Below are positions 61,607 through 63,893 of a stretch of 63,893 nucleotides of DNA, one piece after another. The stretch spans positions 1 to 63,893 of the forward strand of contig ONDF01000014.1 in the NCBI GenBank assembly GCA_900316525.1, given 5' to 3'. Within the stretch, counting starts at the first letter, position 1, and each line of letters starts with the position of its first letter. The stretch comes from an uncultured Bacteroidales bacterium. GTDB taxonomy: Bacteria > Bacteroidota > Bacteroidia > Bacteroidales > UBA932. The position numbers and the translations under genes are program-made. The notes beneath the pieces are model-generated. The model worked only from the letters and a program-made list of their open reading frames with translations. It was not told where the DNA came from and made no database searches.

Positions 61607-63893
61607 TTACTTGCCGGCGAGGCGCTTGTAGGTGTTCAGGCGGACCTTGGCGAATTCCTCGGTCTTGGCGAGGAGTTCGTTGGCGCTCTCCGGGAACAAC
61701 TTGTACAGGGACGCGAAGCGGACCTCTCCCTTCAGGAAGTCCTGGAACTTGCTCCAGTCGGGCTCCTTGGAGTCGAGGGTGAACGGGTTCTTGTCCGTGC
61801 CTTCGAGGGCCGGGTTGTAGCGGTAGAGGTGCCAGTAGCCGCAGTCGACGGCCAGCTTCTCTTCCTTCTGGCTCAGGCCCATGCCCGCCTTCAAGCCGTG
61901 GTTGATACACGGGGAGTAGGCGATGATCAGGGACGGGCCGTCATAAGCCTCGGCTTCCTTGATGGCGTTGAAGAACTGCACCGGGCTGGCGCCCATCGCG
62001 ACCTGCGCCACATAGACATAGCCGTAGCTGATGGCCATCATGCCGAGGTCCTTCTTGCGGATCTTCTTGCCGGAGGCCGCGAACTTGGCGATGGCGCCGA
62101 CCGGGGTGGCCTTGGAGCTCTGGCCGCCGGTGTTGGAGTACACCTCGGTGTCGAGCACCAGGATGTTCACGTTCTCACCGCTGGCGAGCACGTGGTCCAG
62201 ACCGCCGTAACCGATGTCGTAGGAGGCACCGTCACCACCGATGATCCACTGGCTGCGGGACGGGATGAAGTGCTGGAGCTCGACGAGCTTCTTGCAGGTG
62301 TCGCAGCTGCACTCCTGGGCGAGCGGGACGATCTTGTCCGCGACCTCGCGGGTGACGGCGGCGTCCTTCGGAGCCTCGAGCCACTTGGCGGCGAGGTCCT
62401 TGATCTCCTGGCTGCAGCATTCGCACTCCAGGGCCTGCTTCATCGTGGAGGCGACCGTCTCACGGATGCGGTCGGAGCCGAGGTGCATGCCGAGACCGAA
62501 CTCGCAGAAGTCCTCGAACAGGGAGTTCTGCCAGGCCGGACCGTGGCCCGCGGCGTTGGTGCAGTACGGGCTGGCCGGGAAGGAAGCGCCGTAGATGGAG
62601 GAGCAACCGGTGGCGTTCGCGATCATCATGTGGTCGCCGAACAGCTGGGTGATGGCCTTGATGTTCGGGGTCTCACCGCAGCCCGCGCAAGCGCCGGAGA
62701 ACTCGAAGAGCGGCTGGGCGAACTGAGAGTTCTTCATGTTGGCGAACCTGTTCACATACTCCTTGTAGCCGACCTTCTTGTTCAGGTAGTCGAAGTTGGC
62801 CTGCTCGGCCTCGTGCTGGAGGTACGGGACCATCGCCAGGGCCTTGTCCTTGGCGAGGCAGACGTCGACGCAGTTTCCGCAGCCCGTGCAGTCGTCCACG
62901 GAGACGGCGAGGGCGTACTTCCACTCCTTGAGGTTCGCCTTGCCCTGGGCCATCTTGACGGTGGCGGGAGCGGCGGCGGCTTCCTCTTCGGTGAGGAGGA
63001 ACGGACGGATGGCGGCGTGCGGGCAGACGAAGGCGCAGCTGTTGCACTGGATACACTTCTCGGCGTCCCACATCGGGACCATCACGGCGACGCCGCGCTT
63101 CTCGAAGGCGGCGGTGCCGGCCGGCATGGTGCCGTCGGCGTACGGCATGAAGGCGCTGACCGGGAGGGTGTCGCCGGCCTGGGCGTTCACGATGTCCGCG
63201 ACTTCCTTGACGAAGGCGGGAGCCAGACGGTCCTTGTTCGGGTTCTCGAACTTGGCGGTCAGGTTGGCCCACTCGGCAGGGATGTGGATCTCGGTGTATT
63301 CACCGCCACGGTCGACTGCGGCGTAGTTCATGTTCACCACGTTCTCGCCCTTCTTGCCGTAGGACTTCACGATGGCGTCCTTCATGTACTTCACGGCGTC
63401 CTCGTAAGGGATGATGCCCGTGATCTTGAAGAAGGCGCTCTGGAGGATGGTATTCGTGCGGTTGCCGAGGCCGATCTCCGCGGCGATCTTGGTCGCGTTG
63501 ATGATGTAGACCTTGATGTGCTTCCGGCCGATGATGGCCTTCGCGTTGTCCGGGATGTTCTTGATGGTCTCCTCCTCGTCCCAGAGGCTGTTCAGCAGCA
63601 GGGTGCCGCCTTCCTTGATGCCCTTCAGGACGTCATACTTGCGGAGGTAGGACGGGACGTGGCAGGCCACGAAGTCGGGGGTGTTCACCAGGTACGGAGC
63701 CTTGATGGGCTGCTGGCCGAAGCGCAGGTGCGAGCAGGTGTAGCCGCCGGACTTCTTGGAGTCGTAGTCGAAGTAGGCCTGGCTGTAGAGGTCGGTGTGG
63801 GAACCGATGATCTTGATAGTGTTCTTGTTCGCGCCCACGGTACCGTCGGAACCGAGACCGTAGAACTTGCACTCGGTGGTGCCGGGCTTCACG
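61607..63893 (-). CDS. nifJ: Pyruvate:ferredoxin (flavodoxin) oxidoreductase, N-terminus beyond window
   Basis: Oxidises pyruvate to acetyl-CoA and CO2 and reduces ferredoxin; uses thiamine diphosphate and three [4Fe-4S] clusters. About 762 C-terminal residues are present of roughly 1180. In order: the POR gamma-type domain (YGLGSDGTVGANKNTIKIIG), EKR region, two ferredoxin motifs (CIQCNSCAFVCPHAA and CTGCGNCVDVCLAKD), then the thiamine-binding domain with GACAGCGETPNIKA, NATGCSSIYG and GDGASYDIGYGGLDHV plus DTEVYSNTGGQSSKAT. The GTG at the window edge is an internal Val codon, not a start. The terminator follows. It is the main pyruvate-oxidising enzyme of anaerobes. Confidence 0.97.
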   Translation of the reverse strand, partial: VKPGTTECKFYGLGSDGTVGANKNTIKIIGSHTDLYSQAYFDYDSKKSGGYTCSHLRFGQQPIKAPYLVNTPDFVACHVPSYLRKYDVLKGIKEGGTLLLNSLWDEEETIKNIPDNAKAIIGRKHIKVYIINATKIAAEIGLGNRTNTILQSAFFKITGIIPYEDAVKYMKDAIVKSYGKKGENVVNMNYAAVDRGGEYTEIHIPAEWANLTAKFENPNKDRLAPAFVKEVADIVNAQAGDTLPVSAFMPYADGTMPAGTAAFEKRGVAVMVPMWDAEKCIQCNSCAFVCPHAAIRPFLLTEEEAAAAPATVKMAQGKANLKEWKYALAVSVDDCTGCGNCVDVCLAKDKALAMVPYLQHEAEQANFDYLNKKVGYKEYVNRFANMKNSQFAQPLFEFSGACAGCGETPNIKAITQLFGDHMMIANATGCSSIYGASFPASPYCTNAAGHGPAWQNSLFEDFCEFGLGMHLGSDRIRETVASTMKQALECECCSQEIKDLAAKWLEAPKDAAVTREVADKIVPLAQECSCDTCKKLVELQHFIPSRSQWIIGGDGASYDIGYGGLDHVLASGENVNILVLDTEVYSNTGGQSSKATPVGAIAKFAASGKKIRKKDLGMMAISYGYVYVAQVAMGASPVQFFNAIKEAEAYDGPSLIIAYSPCINHGLKAGMGLSQKEEKLAVDCGYWHLYRYNPALEGTDKNPFTLDSKEPDWSKFQDFLKGEVRFASLYKLFPESANELLAKTEEFAKVRLNTYKRLAGK

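Noticed and set aside
63890..63892. GTG at the right edge as the start of the oxidoreductase
   Set aside because: The protein there begins in the middle of the third domain; about 420 residues of the family N-terminus must lie outside the window.

Overview
The window is a chromosomal segment of a high-GC member of the Bacteroidota, most likely Bacteroidales. Promoters throughout match the Bacteroidota sigma-ABfr pattern (TTTG, 18-20 nt, TANNTTTG). Shine-Dalgarno sequences are almost absent. Many families are typical of the phylum: DUF4831, DUF1573, DUF4846, ParE of the Bacteroides type, M16 and M48 proteases, and an OprO/P-like porin. The genus is not determinable from the sequence alone. No rRNA, tRNA, CRISPR array, transposase or phage gene was seen. 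No gene-free stretch exceeds 300 bases; the longest are 61358-61606 (a large inverted repeat), 49393-49626 (terminator, small transcription unit, terminator) and 60344-60553 (divergent promoters).

Layout. 1-7.6 kb is a xylan block: a GH10 xylanase fused to a CE1 esterase (cut by the window edge), a CE1 esterase, a GH3 lipoprotein and a divergent GH43 enzyme. 7.6-18.4 kb holds an acyl-CoA ligase, an AraC regulator, a cytoplasmic GH94 phosphorylase co-transcribed with an exported GH28 pectinase, a secreted double alpha/beta-hydrolase and a second GH3. 18.4-24.0 kb is an L-rhamnose regulon: an AraC activator divergent from kinase, isomerase, symporter and aldolase. 24.1-29.3 kb has a GH2-LamG enzyme and dihydrolipoyl dehydrogenase. 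No SusC/SusD pair accompanies any of these genes inside the window.

29.3-49.4 kb is mostly housekeeping: an operon of trkA, a CBM9-like protein, serB and a porin; an M48 lipoprotein protease; a zeta-toxin-like kinase, tldD, tldE and GT2 operon; two tandem POT peptide transporters; an LpxL-like acyltransferase with DUF4831; pepD; hrpB; and the rpsF-rpsR-rplI ribosomal operon. 49.4-63.9 kb has a candidate small RNA, parE with two lipid genes, a DUF1573 lipoprotein divergent from a 2[4Fe-4S] ferredoxin, an O-antigen-polymerase-like/DUF4846 fusion, an M16 protease divergent from a LysR regulator, and pyruvate:ferredoxin oxidoreductase cut by the right edge.

Together the carbohydrate genes suggest an organism that breaks down arabinoxylan and rhamnose-containing pectin, ferments sugars through pyruvate:ferredoxin oxidoreductase and ferredoxin, and uses peptides. 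The points most worth a second look are: a near-perfect Shine-Dalgarno before rpsR in a phylum whose ribosomes normally ignore such sites; the O-antigen-polymerase/DUF4846 fusion; the 182-bp inverted-repeat element after the LysR gene; the promoter-plus-terminator unit at 49.5 kb; and palindromic repeats that overlap the first ATGs of two rhamnose genes.
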